Source of the DNA: Aquatica leii
Lineage: Eukaryota; Arthropoda; Insecta; Coleoptera; Lampyridae
NCBI GenBank assembly: GCA_035610365.1
Contig: CM069432.1
Coordinates: 235,876,104 to 235,940,103, forward strand
Direction of reading: 5' to 3'
DNA length: 64,000 bases
This document shows, piece after piece, positions 35,641-45,948 of the stretch. The notes under the pieces are model-generated. The model worked only from the letters and a program-made list of their open reading frames with translations, had not been told where the DNA came from and ran no database searches. A program made the position numbers and the translations under genes. The stretch's first letter is position 1. Every line of letters starts with the position of its first letter.

Positions 35641-36482
35641 TCATGCTTTCGTAGTCTTCGAAAATTGATCTTTTTTCTTTGAGCATTTGTTGACGCGACG
35701 TGGGCCCTTATAGTTAAAACATTGCAACTGCGATTGTGGCACCTTTTCTTGTGCTTGACTTGCGGCTGGCACATGATGTTGTTGAAATGGTATTTTATGA
35801 CCCGTGATCTCTACTTGAGGTAACCTCTTAGGCGTATTTCCCAACGTGCTCAAATAAGCGTATAATTTGCTCGTAGTTCGAAAACGCGAGACTCGCCCAG
35901 ATCTGGCAATGTTTTCATTAGTGATTCCACTTATTACAGCATCCACTAGGTGCAACTCAGGGATTACTAGTTTGAGCGCTTTGAGTTTATCTAGTTTAGT
36001 ATTCGCTTAAATCTTGCACAGCGTACGTTTCATATAAGGCAGCTTGTCGCAGAAGTTTTCCAAACGGTAACGGCTTTGAAAACTACGTTATAAACTTCTT
36101 TTTAATCGTGTTCCAACTCGTAGTTTCCTGTTCTTGTGTGTCACACAAGCGTCGAAACGTACCTAGTAGACGGTTAGACATAAGTCTGACGATGGTCAAA
36201 TAATCCCATTGATAATTGTTCGCTAACTCGTCAACGCGACGAACCCACACATGGATCGCTAAATCAGCGCTTTGCAGATCATACTTGAGAATCAAATTGT
36301 CATCCTCTGCGTGATACGTCACTCGAGGTCGGTTCTCAATTTTGCGGAGATCTCAAGTTTGCGAATTTTCTTCTTATCTTTCTTGTGTCGCGACGTCGAC
36401 GATGCATCGCTCCCATCACTATCACTCACGCCGTCGGTCCGGGAAAAGGGAGGCGTAACAGATTGACAAACCATGATGATGC
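35641..36482 (-). pseudogene. Gypsy copy 1 gag
   Basis: The start is MVCQSVTPPFSRTDGVSDSD (about 36,472), then a basic RHKKDKKKIRKL stretch, a capsid-like region (DVWVRRVDELANNY in copy 2; IHVWVRRVDELANNY here) and a nucleocapsid tail. Only a broken CFNYKGPRRV ... NKCSKKKDQF remains of the two CCHC knuckles that copy 2 keeps. A deletion of about 20 codons removed most of both, and the second Cys has become Tyr. Frameshifts lie near 36,320 and 36,000. The CGTCG at 36,432-36,436 is the empty counterpart of the Transib/RAG-like insertion site in copy 2. Confidence 0.8.
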
Positions 36483-36584
36483 AATACACAAAACACAAAC
36501 ACAGATTAAACTTACACACTACAAACGTTCAACATTAAGTCTGCAAGTGAACAATTGTGGATCCCTGAAAACCTACTTCTGATT

Positions 36585-36695
36585 TGTTAGAAATAAAAAT
36601 TAAAAAATTAATAAATGAAACGTACACACTCATCAAAATTTTATATAAGAATGCTCTTACAGTTAAAGTAAAACGTAAAAGTTCTACGGCAACGG
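36585..36695 (-). repeat. 5' LTR remnant (R-U5) of Gypsy copy 1
   Basis: In minus orientation it ends TTTCTAACA and shares the ACGTACACACTCATCAAA and TATATAAGA blocks with the other LTRs. Similarity stops at about 36,690. The U3 half has been replaced or deleted, so the element lost its 5' promoter half. Confidence 0.65.
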
Positions 36696-37019
36696 TTCGG
36701 GTTTTAGTAGGAACGGAAACATATAGTATGGTGTATAAAATGGTCAATGTTTAGGTAGTTTAATTGCACAGGACAGTTGCGCGCCAATAACCTCTCATGT
36801 ATTGGATGGTAGCGCGCGGCGGTTGATTGGCCCTCTAACGATCAAAACTTACTATGAAACTTTTCAATCACTGAATAGTTATTGAAATACTATCGACCGT
36901 ATTAATGTTGTAACCGAAGTTGCCAACTTTTTGCTCGCTTTCTTAACAGACTTCATCAGGGTGTGAAAGAGATGAAAAAACTTAATCAAGCAACTGAAAT
37001 CTAACTAAGAACTTTAAAA

Positions 37020-37330
37020 GAGTTAACGTACGCTCGTTTAACTCGTAATTCCACTTCAAATATTAAAGGCAAGGCCAGCCAAACCATCAGATCTTCTAAT
37101 CTATTTCCTAAAACCAAACGTCGACTTACCCCTTTAGATTTGAAACCACTTCATCTATACGTACTTCCCAAAATCCACAAACCTCTTCGACTTATCGTCA
37201 GTATTATTCAATCTCCCACTTACAAGCTAGCCAAGTGTTTGTTCAACATTCTTTGCAAATTTACATGTAAAATCTCTTCTCATATTCTCAACCCAATTTT
37301 ATTCAACGTTCAACAAACGATATTGTAGTA
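37020..37330 (+). pseudogene. Penelope-like RT N-terminal fragment
   Basis: The reading contains FPKTKRRLTPLDLKPLHL, YVLPKIHKP, LRLIVSIIQSPTYKLAKCL and KISSHI. The LYGLPKIHKP...PLRPIVSxxxSPTYxLAK pattern is the fingers region of Penelope-like RTs. Two residues normally between HKP and LRP are missing. Upstream (36,960-37,020) the translation fades. The palm with YVDD is absent, so the copy is truncated on both sides. It lies in the spacer between the two oppositely oriented Gypsy copies. Confidence 0.8.
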
Positions 37331-37483
37331 CTATTCCGCCTAGTTGGATCCTAAGATTCTCAATCAAATGAGTCAGTGTCAGCATTTTTTAAAACAAAGA
37401 TGTTTTGAACAACTACGTTTTTTGATATTGAATTTTTCTTGCATTAAAACATTATAATTTCAACGTTTGTCATTGAAAAAAGT

Positions 37484-37735
37484 GTGTATATTAAAAAATG
37501 TATTGAATTTGTAAATAAAAATGAAGGTCACGCGATTTTAAAACAATACGATGTATTAGTAACAGGTCAAACAGTAAACGACAAATTTAATGAAAAACAT
37601 TTACTCGTTGACAAGTATGTGCCAATAACATCCTGTGACGTGGAAAGAAATTTTTCTGAATACAAAAATGTACTGTGGGATAACAGACGATTTTTTATGC
37701 CTGAAAATTTATGATGTATTATTACATTAATGCAA
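37484..37735 (+). pseudogene. hAT transposase C-terminal fragment
   Basis: The ORF carries GHAILKQYDVLVTGQTVND and then VPITSCDVERNFSEYKNVLW and DNRRFFMPENL. The pattern ITSxDVERxFSxYKNILxDNRRxFxxENL is the hAT C-terminal signature of a lineage common in insects (CGG-binding-protein/DUF659-like). A stop after ENL cuts the usual final helix, which can be followed a few codons further. The catalytic core is not present. Confidence 0.7.
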
Positions 37736-38798
37736 TCGAAATGATACGATAATAAACAGTGGATTAAGATTACACGTATACGCAGTAGTAGTAAACTGTC
37801 TTGTTTAAGTTTGTAATGATTCTGAGCTGAAACCTATTTAGTTAGTGTTTTCATCAATTTTGAAAATATTAAAAGAGATAATTTTTTTAGTTTTATAGAG
37901 CACGAAGGAGTCATATTTTTAGGATTCGTTACACTATTAAATGTGACCCTTAAGTAATTAAACAGTTTAACAAAGCATTTTAAATCGAAAAGAAAAAATA
38001 AAATTTTTCGGACATTTTCACTTGTACTTGTACTTGTACCAGTTTTCGCAAACGTAACCCCTTAATCACTTGCGCGGGGTGAATCTGATCACTTGTATTT
38101 GGGGTCTCTGTGACCCCACGCAAGTACCAATGTAAGTGTTTTAATGCGAATGATTACGAGTTAAATACAAAGCTTTTCTTAATTTTTTATTATATAGGAT
38201 AAAACAGGAAAAGTCTGTTTTGTAGTCTTACAAAACACCAGCGACCAGTATCTTCCGTCAGTTTAATAGTTTTGTAATTGTGAATAATAAATAAGTAAGC
38301 ACAGTTGCAGCTCGATGAAGATCAAAATAATATAAAAGCTTGTGAACAAATTGTAACGCTGAACATAAATAATGTCTAATGTACTTTAAACCGATAGACG
38401 TTACATAGATAATTGAACGAATCGGATAATTAGAAAATGTGTTGGTAAAGTGTTTATAAAGGTAATATTCCTGTTATCTTTGTTGAATAAACCAATGCTA
38501 ATAAATTCTCACTGTCTTCATTCGAACTAGCACTCTATTACAAAGATATATGTATGTATCCCTCGTCACGTAATTGCTTCATGTAGAATTTGTCAACTAA
38601 TCTTGTCTGATAGTGTCCAGTGCTTAAGTATTTTAATTCGATAGACTAAACCTTTACTACCACACGAAAAAAAACTTAATTCCGTCATATGTAAAACGAG
38701 TATCTGAATATTAAAAAGTAAAATATATAATCACATTTACATATGTATAGGGGCACTGATTTTTTGTGCAATTAAAATTAAACTAAACATCAAGAAAG
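37736..38798. other. spacer between the two Gypsy copies
   Basis: No coding region. A (CTTGTA)n tract lies at about 38,023-38,040. GC-richer inverted bits (GGGGTCTCTGTGACCCC, 38,100-38,116) look like the sub-terminal motif of some piggyBac-type MITEs, but no TTAA-flanked ends could be fixed. Confidence 0.4.
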
Positions 38799-39038
38799 TG
38801 TACGAAATTCTAACGATTTCCTTGTTATTGTTTGGTCTAAACGCTCGGTTTTGGACGCCTGAGACATTTGGTACCGATACACTTGCGTCATTGTTTTTAC
38901 TGAATTATAGTATTATGTTATTGTTCGCGATTGCCGTTGAACTTTTACATTTTACTTTAACTGTAAGAGCATTATTATATAAAACTTTGATAAGTGTGTA
39001 CGTTTTATTTATTAATCTTTTCATTTTTATTTCTAACA
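38799..39038 (+). repeat. 5' LTR of Gypsy copy 2
   Basis: It runs from TGTACGAAATTC to CTAACA, 240 bp, with TATATAAAA at 38,976-38,984. The start and end are set by the points where it stops matching the inverted LTR at 30,055-30,285. Downstream is a primer-binding site and the gag leader. Confidence 0.75.
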
Positions 39039-39040
39039 AA

Positions 39041-39055
39041 TCAGAAGTGGGATTC
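39041..39055 (+). promoter_or_regulatory. tRNA-Leu-type primer-binding site
   Basis: TCAGAAGTGGGATTC, two bases after the LTR, is complementary to the T-arm/acceptor side of insect-type tRNA-Leu. In copy 1 the same site begins TCAGAAGTAGG and has decayed. Leu primers are known for the mdg3/micropia group of Gypsy elements, which fits but does not prove the lineage. Confidence 0.6.
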
Positions 39056-39437
39056 ACAATTGTTCACGTGCAGACTTAATGTTGTTGAACGTTTGTAGTG
39101 TGTAAGTGTAATCTGTGTTTGTGTTTTGTGTATTGTATCATCATGGATTGTCAATCTTCTACGCCTCCCTTTTTCCGGACCGACGCCACTGCATCGAGCC
39201 CCAAAAATTAAAAAAAAAATTTCAACTCGTTGGAAACCAAAGTAGGCGTTGACCAGACAATTGAGTGCGCTGTCATGACATCCAATTCTAATAGTCTTTT
39301 GTTTCGATTGACTTCTCACGAGCTGTCAATTTCTCAATTTTAAGTTGCGTCTTTAACCATTATATAATTTCCAACTATTGTTACTCGGGGAAGTTGATCA
39401 AAAGTGAAAGTGAGTGAGTGTTCATCAACGACAATTC

Positions 39438-40860
39438 ATGGAGAACATAGATCAAGGTATGTACTTTGAAATATTTGGTTTTGTATGCCCCTGGCTCATT
39501 TGTATTTTTTTCTGTATGTGCTATAGATTGCTATTCCAAAATCATGCAAATTTTTCAGTTACGAAACTTCACGGAAGGTTAAAAAAATACATGTCATATC
39601 ATTTTGAAGTTGTAGCTTTTTATTACTGACTAATAAATGAACATTAATATCAATTAGAGTTTATTTGCGATTCATCTTATTATGATATTTTTTGCAGAGC
39701 GAGTCAAATCGATGAAGAATGTTGATATATTGGATGTATGGTGTCAGAGCAAAAAATCAAATAAAACTTTAGCCGTGTTCGAGAAAATGTATTCCTTCCT
39801 AGCGCTGGATGAATGTCCGAACGATTTTCGTAAAGACCTGATGATAACTAGCCGGCTGTTCAGTCTTAACATGAATAATAAAGGGAAAGAGGTTAGTCGA
39901 AGTTGAAGTTCTGGAACGTCACGAGGTTTGGCTATAGCAACAGGTACGATATTCATCCACTTAAATAAGCAAACACGCACCGAAACGTCCACGTGGAAGA
40001 CCCATGAAGCCTTTCAATGAAGCTTTACTTAAGAAGAGGTTAGCAGAACTCGCAGCAGGACATTTGATGAGCTGCAATTCGCCGCCAAAATGACTCGTGG
40101 CACAACAGAGATCAAAGCTATAACTTCTTCACTAACTCCTTCTCAAGCTCTAGCTCTGTATTTAGATCTGGATTTGTCGGAAAATAAATACAAAGTGTTA
40201 AAGTCTGTAGTAAATCCTATTCGCCCAAACTGCTTTCCAAGTCTCTATAAATTAAAACAAGTCAAAAATGCCTTTATGCCTTGATCTGTTTCAGTTGCTG
40301 AAACCGCAGCTGAAGTGAGCCTGCAGAAACTTCTTCACCTGACTGCTCAGAGCATAATTAATCTTTCCAATTTAGAGAATGACAGTAATCGACTCATACT
40401 CATGTATAAATGGGGCTTCGACGGTAGCTCTGGTCACAGCCAATACAAACAAAAATTTACAGATGTTTCCAGAACTGATGCGTATCTGTTCTTGGTAGCA
40501 TTAGTACCTTTGAAGTTTGAGAAAACGCTTTGGTTTGTCCACCCTACATTGTTGGATTAGGCTATTTGAATGCCTTTTGCATATAGCCTATAGGTTACCA
40601 ATCAAATACTGACAAATAAAAGGTACTAAAAATAAGGAAATCATAAACATGAATAAGATACGAATTAAAGCTTCAAATTGAAAATGAGTCTCTTAGTAGA
40701 CAAGCCGAAGCCAGGATATGACTCGACTAATGATGGTAACACTGCAAGAAGATTCTTCTCAAATCCTGTTCTTAGCTCAAAGATTACTGGAATCGAATTT
40801 GTAGAATACAACATAATTGTGTATTCTTCAGCCATTTAGTTATGGATACCCATCAAGTAT
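39438..40860 (+). pseudogene. RAG1/Transib-like transposase relic
   Basis: Exon 1 is short (MENIDQ, 39,438-39,456) with donor GTATGT. The 241-nt intron ends TTTTTTGCAG, and exon 2 (from 39,698) continues in frame with KNVDILDVWCQSKK and FEKMYSFLALDECPNDF. An AT-hook-like APKRPRGRPMKPFNEAL follows (about 39,975). Next come ALALYLDLDLSENKYKVL, then after one TGA (40,282) SVSVAETAAEVSLQKLL, and MYKWGFDGSSGHSQYKQKF (about 40,408-40,464). The GFDG aspartate aligns by position with RAG1 D600. LVDKPKPGYDSTNDGNTARR (about 40,695-40,754) resembles the GNFARKL region of the RAG1 C-terminus. The segment that should hold the second Asp and zinc site is deleted, and the end with the Glu is missing. Confidence 0.5.
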
Positions 40861-41307
40861 TAGCCACATTTACCTTAAAGTTAGGGATGATCAAAACAGT
40901 GATGAGGGGTGGCGCCCCCTACAAATGAGAGTCACACAAACAATAAATTCGAATTTCGCGCCTTGAAAACCCTCAGATATCAATTTTAATATAAATAAGC
41001 ACATCCATTTCGAAAATTATTTAGAAAAAAAAACAAAAAGGAAAAAAAATCTTAACACCCTGTATTGCAGAAATGAAGTTTTTCTGGAACTTTTTTCTTC
41101 TTTTCTAACAGGAAAACGCATTCATTTTTTTGCAATTGTAATCAAAAACGAATGACTATGTTCCCTAGAATTTGATTCCAGTATGGTTTAAACTACTCAC
41201 TCTGTATACTGATTTGAACGTAAATTACGTGTTATCTCATGCGCCCAACTTATATCAACTAATATGTATCAAAAAATAGTTTTTCTGTCGTATCTAAACG
41301 AACTTAT

Positions 41308-41346
41308 GATTTTTGTCCCGTTTCCCATATACTTCAATGCACTGTG
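41308..41346 (-). promoter_or_regulatory. 23-RSS-like terminal signal
   Basis: On the minus strand the right end of the insertion reads heptamer CACAGTG (41,346-41,340), a 23-bp spacer (41,339-41,317), then ACAAAAATC (41,316-41,308). The vertebrate consensus is CACAGTG, 23 bp, ACAAAAACC: heptamer 7/7, nonamer 8/9. The left end of the insertion is decayed, and I see no comparably spaced nonamer there. Confidence 0.6.
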
Positions 41347-42799
41347 CGACGGCGTGAGTGATAGTGATGTGAGCGATGCACCGTTGACGTCGCGACACAA
41401 GAAAGATCAGAAGAAAATTCGTAAACTGGATACACGTCTTCGCAGAATCGAGAACCGATCTCGAGTGACGTATCACCTAGGGGATGAAAATTTGATCCCT
41501 AAGCATGATCCGTCAAACGCTGATTTAGCGGTCGATGTGTGGGTTCGTCGCGTTGACGAGTTAGCGAACAATTATTAATGGGATGATTTAACCATCGTTA
41601 GGCTAACGTCTAACCGTCTACTAGGTATGGCTCGACGCTAGTATGACACACAAGAACAGTTAACTACGAGTGGGAACACTATTAAAAAGAAGTTGATAAC
41701 GCAGTTTTCAAAGCCGTTACCGTTTGGAAAACTTCTGCGAGAAGCTGCCTTGTATGAAACGTACGCTGATAGATAAACTCAGAATGCTCAACCTAACCTA
41801 ATTCTGAGTTGCACCTAGTGGATGCTGTAATAAGTGGAATCACTGATGAAAACATTGCCAGGTCTGCGCGAGCTTCGCGTTTTCGAACTACGAGCAAATT
41901 ATACGCTTATGTGAGCACGTTGGGAAATACGCCCAAGAGGTTACCTCAAGTAGAGATCACCGGTCATAAAAGACGATTTCAACAACATCATGTGCCAGCC
42001 GCAAGTCAATCACAAGAAAAGGTACCACAAACGCAGTTGCAATGTTTTAACTGTAAGGGCCCACATCGCGTCCGAGACTGTAAAAAGCAAAAAGCAGAAT
42101 GTTTTCGTTGCGGTCTTTTGGGGCACTTTGCCAACAAATGCTTTAAGAAAAAAGATCAATTTTCGAAAGCTACGAAAGTATAACACCAAGTTAAACTAGC
42201 GGCCAATGACGTTAATGCAGTAAGAAAACAAACAAGTGTGAACCTATACGTCATGTCTGCTATTTTGAAAGGTAAATAATTTAAATGTTTAGTAGGTACT
42301 GGAAGTACTTGCACCATAATTCGCCATGTGTGGCTACTAAACTCGGATTAGTGCCACGACAAGAGAACACTGTATTACGTAGTTTTGACGGGAATTATTC
42401 GTGAGTGTGGGTGACATAGAACTGAACCTACGGGTAGGTCAACCGAACGCGGTGATACAAGTAAATGTGGTAATGACGACAAAATATTGTATGACTGCAT
42501 TATTGGTCGCGATTTTTTAAAATTGCCAAACGTTATGCTCTTTAAAGTGGGCACTCAAGTGCGTACATTACAGTTGGGTGAAGTAAAACCAGTGAGCGGA
42601 CTCGGAAGTCTGTAGTAAAGACAAAGAGTGTGAAATAGTGTTTGGAGACGACATCACAGACGACTATAAAGTAAAGTGTAAACAACTATTACACTACAAT
42701 GGGATACAATTATACTACAAAGCTAGAAATAAAGTTAGTCACACAGGAACCTATTTCTTGCAACCCGTACCGAATGTCACCCCATGAGAAAGAAATACT

Positions 42800-43001
42800 C
42801 TTTTTTTGAAATTTGAAAACACACAAAACTAATGAACGATCAAAGAAAAAAGTATTTACGAAAAAAATTACGTTTGCAAAGCATTTTTTAATGCAATAAT
42901 ATCAATTTGACCGATACATGAATTCAAAACGGAGCCGAGAGGGCGCCATTTACGCGTGACGCTACTAGACAGATTGCGGAGCTGCCAGTACACGTAACAA
43001 C
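42800..43001. other. junction and leader before THAP gene
   Basis: Unassigned sequence after the Gypsy breakpoint. The last 100 bp is GC-richer than its surroundings and probably the 5' leader of the THAP element. Confidence 0.35.
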
Positions 43002-44548
43002 ATGGCAAGTCGACGCGAAAATCCGCATTTTGCCAAAAATGCTTGATTGAAGTATCGTTTTGTGCCGGGATGCAGCAGCAGTGCTTCGAAAGATCCCGAG
43101 AAAATATTTATTAACGTGCCAAAAGGCGAAAATCGGCTGAATTGGTTGACGCAAGTTCGACAAGAACCAGGCAGCCTATCTTTGCGGTCAACAATGTATT
43201 TTTGCGAAGATCACTTTGATGTAAGTACATATCAAATATGAAGTATAATTGATAAATTATTGTGGGAAGAGTGAAATCACGATTCTCGAGATACTGTGTT
43301 GTTTAATCGCCGAACATAACTTATGGTCTGGCTTAAATTTTATAGATTTATAAGTAATAATTGCAATTATACAATTATTTCATACTAAAAGAAAACAAAA
43401 ACAATGCATTCACCATTTAAAGGAATCTATATATATATCATCTTTTAATTATTTGTGAACATGTCGTTCTTATACAGCATATTTTTTTCAAATAAATAAA
43501 CTTTGTGGTTGACATGTCACTACGAATTTAAAGAATATTGCTTTAAAATATTCGTAGGGTAGTTTTCATACAAACAAACAATAATTATTGAAATGCTAAG
43601 TGAATAATACATATAGTATTTTGCTATGAAAATTATTGTATTTATAATTTTGTGCCGACTAATAATATTTTTTACAGTTTGAAGAAGATTTGGAAAACTA
43701 CATAAGAGTGAAGTTGGATGCATCTGCTAAAATACAACTGAAGAAAGGAGTCCTGCCTCGATCTTTCAACTACCAGCCAGATCGGAAACGTGCCTATGCT
43801 ATACCAATAAGAGAGGTGGTGCAGAAGCTGCGTAGGACTGAAGGAAATTCAGCTAGAGCAGAACGCTGTCGACAACGAAAAACACTCTGGAGTCGCAGAA
43901 GAACCCGTTTGCTCAAGTTCTTCATTGGTTGATTGTGATTCGCATATAAGTGAAGACCAAAACGTTGATAGTAGTATGTTGGAGCATTTATCGCTACGCG
44001 ACCGTTCATGCGATCCTTCGGAGTCAACTGCGCCATTAACAAAAGATTTTGGGGTACAAGTCTCTATAAGGCCTCATTATCGCAGCAAATATGTGCAATG
44101 CAACATCTCCAATGCACCAGAACAAAAAGATGCGTCATGTTCTCCTATACAGCCCATGCCCCGCAATCAATCCATTCCAGGTCCTATTTCCTTGTCGGAA
44201 TTAATGACCGACACTGGGTCCACCAAGAGAGAGAACTTCGATGAATATTTACCTACTGACGACGAGAGTAAGGAATGTAAAAAAACGGTAAAAAGAAAAT
44301 CTTAAGTTGCAGACATTGAGATTGCGATTAGAGCCTATAGAAGCAAAACAAAAGAACTACATAGGGGTTCCAGAACATGTACTCGTTGTTTTACATGAGA
44401 TCGTATCTGAGTTCAAGGCGCAACTGGAAAACGTGTACTTAACTTTAGAAAAGATTAAAACCAACCAAACGTTCACAATTTTGAGAGATGAATATAGAAA
44501 AACTTTACGTTTGCAAACATCGTGTTTCGGCAAACGGTTTATTTGTTA
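43002..44548 (+). pseudogene. THAP-domain transposase relic, two exons
   Basis: Exon 1 (ATG at 43,002) encodes a THAP zinc finger: YRFVPGCSSSASKDPEKIFI, NWLTQVRQEPG and YFCEDHFD, with the C2CH ligands visible. It contains one in-frame TGA (43,044). Donor GTAAGTAC follows at 43,221; the acceptor TTTTTTACAG ends at 43,677, and exon 2 continues in phase with FEEDLENYIRVKLDAS and KKGVLPRSFNYQPDRKR. After two frameshifts (about 43,870-43,925; 44,303) the linker (FGVQVSIRPHYRSKYVQCNI) and the start of the helix-turn-helix region (NYIGVPEHVLVVLHEIV, LEKIKTNQTFTILRDEY) are legible. The DDE nuclease domain is missing after 44,520. It belongs to insect THAP plus DDE_Tnp_4-type transposons. Confidence 0.75.
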
Positions 44549-45948
44549 GCACATTATTTGAAATCGTTTAAGGCGATACGTGTACACAATTTTTTCGTTA
44601 TGTGTGATTGCCCGATTTCAAAGAGATAGTCAGTCTTTGAAATTTCGCATTTAAAGACCAATATTTTTTATCACAAAAGTTTGTTTTAGTGTTTAAGGTC
44701 GCGACCCATAGCACTGGACTAAAGCAAGTTCATTTGCAATTATATCATCAGCGTTCAGTCAGATATTAAAAACAAACGACGATTGACACTTTTTAGCCAA
44801 TTTTATATGTCGGCGTTTAATTAATAACTAGCACAGCTGCCGTGAGAGAATCCACAGCGATCTGGAGCTTGATCTCTTTAGTCGCGACGCTTATTACCGT
44901 AAACGTATGTGAAATATGATAAACCCAATTTAAAAAAGCACGTTTTGATGTGTTGTTTAATTTTGTGGCCTATTATTTACTTTGCGAGCAGTGATTATTG
45001 ACTTGTTAATCCACAGAAATCTCGCGAAATACAGATACAGTCCTAAAAAATAAAAACCAATGCCACCATACGTCTGCAAAATTCTATTGCTTTACTGTCT
45101 ACAGTTCAGTCATAAAAATAATGTTCTAAGCTGTGTTTATTTTGTTTACTTTCGATTTATATACCAATTATACTTTTTTATGTTAAATAACAAACTTCCT
45201 ATAGAGGACAATTCTCGACAAACAAAGACGTGTGGCAATCATAATACTGACGTTCTATGTTTCCAAATAATTAAGAAGTTATTGCTAACCGAAATCTTAG
45301 AAATATGATATAATCGAGCACAAAAATACAGAGTGAATCATCAAAGTCTGAAATGTACAATGTCCAACCCGCAATTTATAATAAATTTTATGACTTATAA
45401 TAAGAACAAGAAACTGTGTAGGTCAGAAGTACTAATAATTATTCTAGTTAGTAGCGGAAGTTTGCGTAACGTAAACATTGTACCATAAATTTTGAACGTT
45501 AATTGCTCTTGTCAAAAATATTTTTTTTTTATTAAGATTAATGATAATATCATTCCACGTGCAATCGTCGACATTTTTGGGTGTTATAAAATCTTTAATT
45601 AATGTGAGAATTCATTGTAAATGCAAATTATGTAAACACACGAAAAGTTAAATTATTTACAATTTTTGCATAGCGTAACCGTGTATGCTACTAGCATATC
45701 GTGAAAAATACAAAAAAAATGAAACATTTCGTTGTCCGTGCAAAACGTGCCCAATAGGTAAATATTTGAAGATCTGAAAGTCACGGTCGCCCGGGTACAC
45801 TGCGTTATTGCAAACACTTTATTGCAAGACTGGTTTGTTATGGTTTGGTTGTAAATCGTTTGTTTTATGGTTCTGCAGGAACACTTGCGAATGTAAAAAT
45901 ATTAATCGGTCGACGTGAACGAATAACATTTTTCGTCTATTACTTAAT
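44549..45948. other. no gene seen
   Basis: AT-rich. The plus ORF at 45,060-45,308 is low-complexity and unsupported. Confidence 0.4.

Larger units (their letters stand above)
39186..41346 (+). mobile_element. Transib/RAG1-like transposon inserted in Gypsy gag
   Basis: This 2161-bp insertion is flanked by a perfect 5-bp duplication, CGACG (39,181-39,185 and 41,347-41,351). The undisturbed sequence GGACCGACGGCGTGAG is seen in copy 1. The right end read inward is CACAGTGCATTGAAG; the left is CCACTGCATCGAGCC, recognisably the inverted partner with a small deletion. CAC-starting termini, the CACAGTG heptamer and 5-bp GC-rich target duplications are hallmarks of Transib and RAG transposons. It contains a RAG1-like pseudogene (39,438-40,860). 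Confidence 0.75.
39141..42799 (+). pseudogene. Gypsy copy 2 gag and protease, split by a 2.2-kb insertion
   Basis: Gag begins ATGGATTGTCAATC (39,141), is interrupted at 39,185 and resumes at 41,352 with GVSDSDVSDAPLTSRHKK, DVWVRRVDELANNY and MHLVDAVISGITDENIARSA. Two intact zinc knuckles follow: CFNCKGPHRVRDC and CFRCGLLGHFANKC (about 42,040-42,160). The protease reads LVGTGSTCTIIR, where the catalytic DTG has become GTG, then DCIIGRDFLKLPNVMLF. Stops lie at 41,578, 41,774 and 42,181. Homology to copy 1 ends abruptly at about 42,799, just inside the RT, so the rest of pol and the 3' LTR are missing. Confidence 0.85.

Noticed and set aside
38060..38130. piggyBac MITE end (GGGGTCTCTGTGACCCC)
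   Set aside because: Suggestive sub-terminal motif, but no TTAA-bounded pair of ends could be found.
39186..39225. 12-RSS at the left end of the Transib/RAG-like element
   Set aside because: The left tip is decayed (CCACTGC) and the following A-rich tract makes any nonamer match uninformative.
41294..41476. minus-strand ORF overlapping the insertion end
   Set aside because: It straddles the transposon/Gypsy junction and is antisense to gag.
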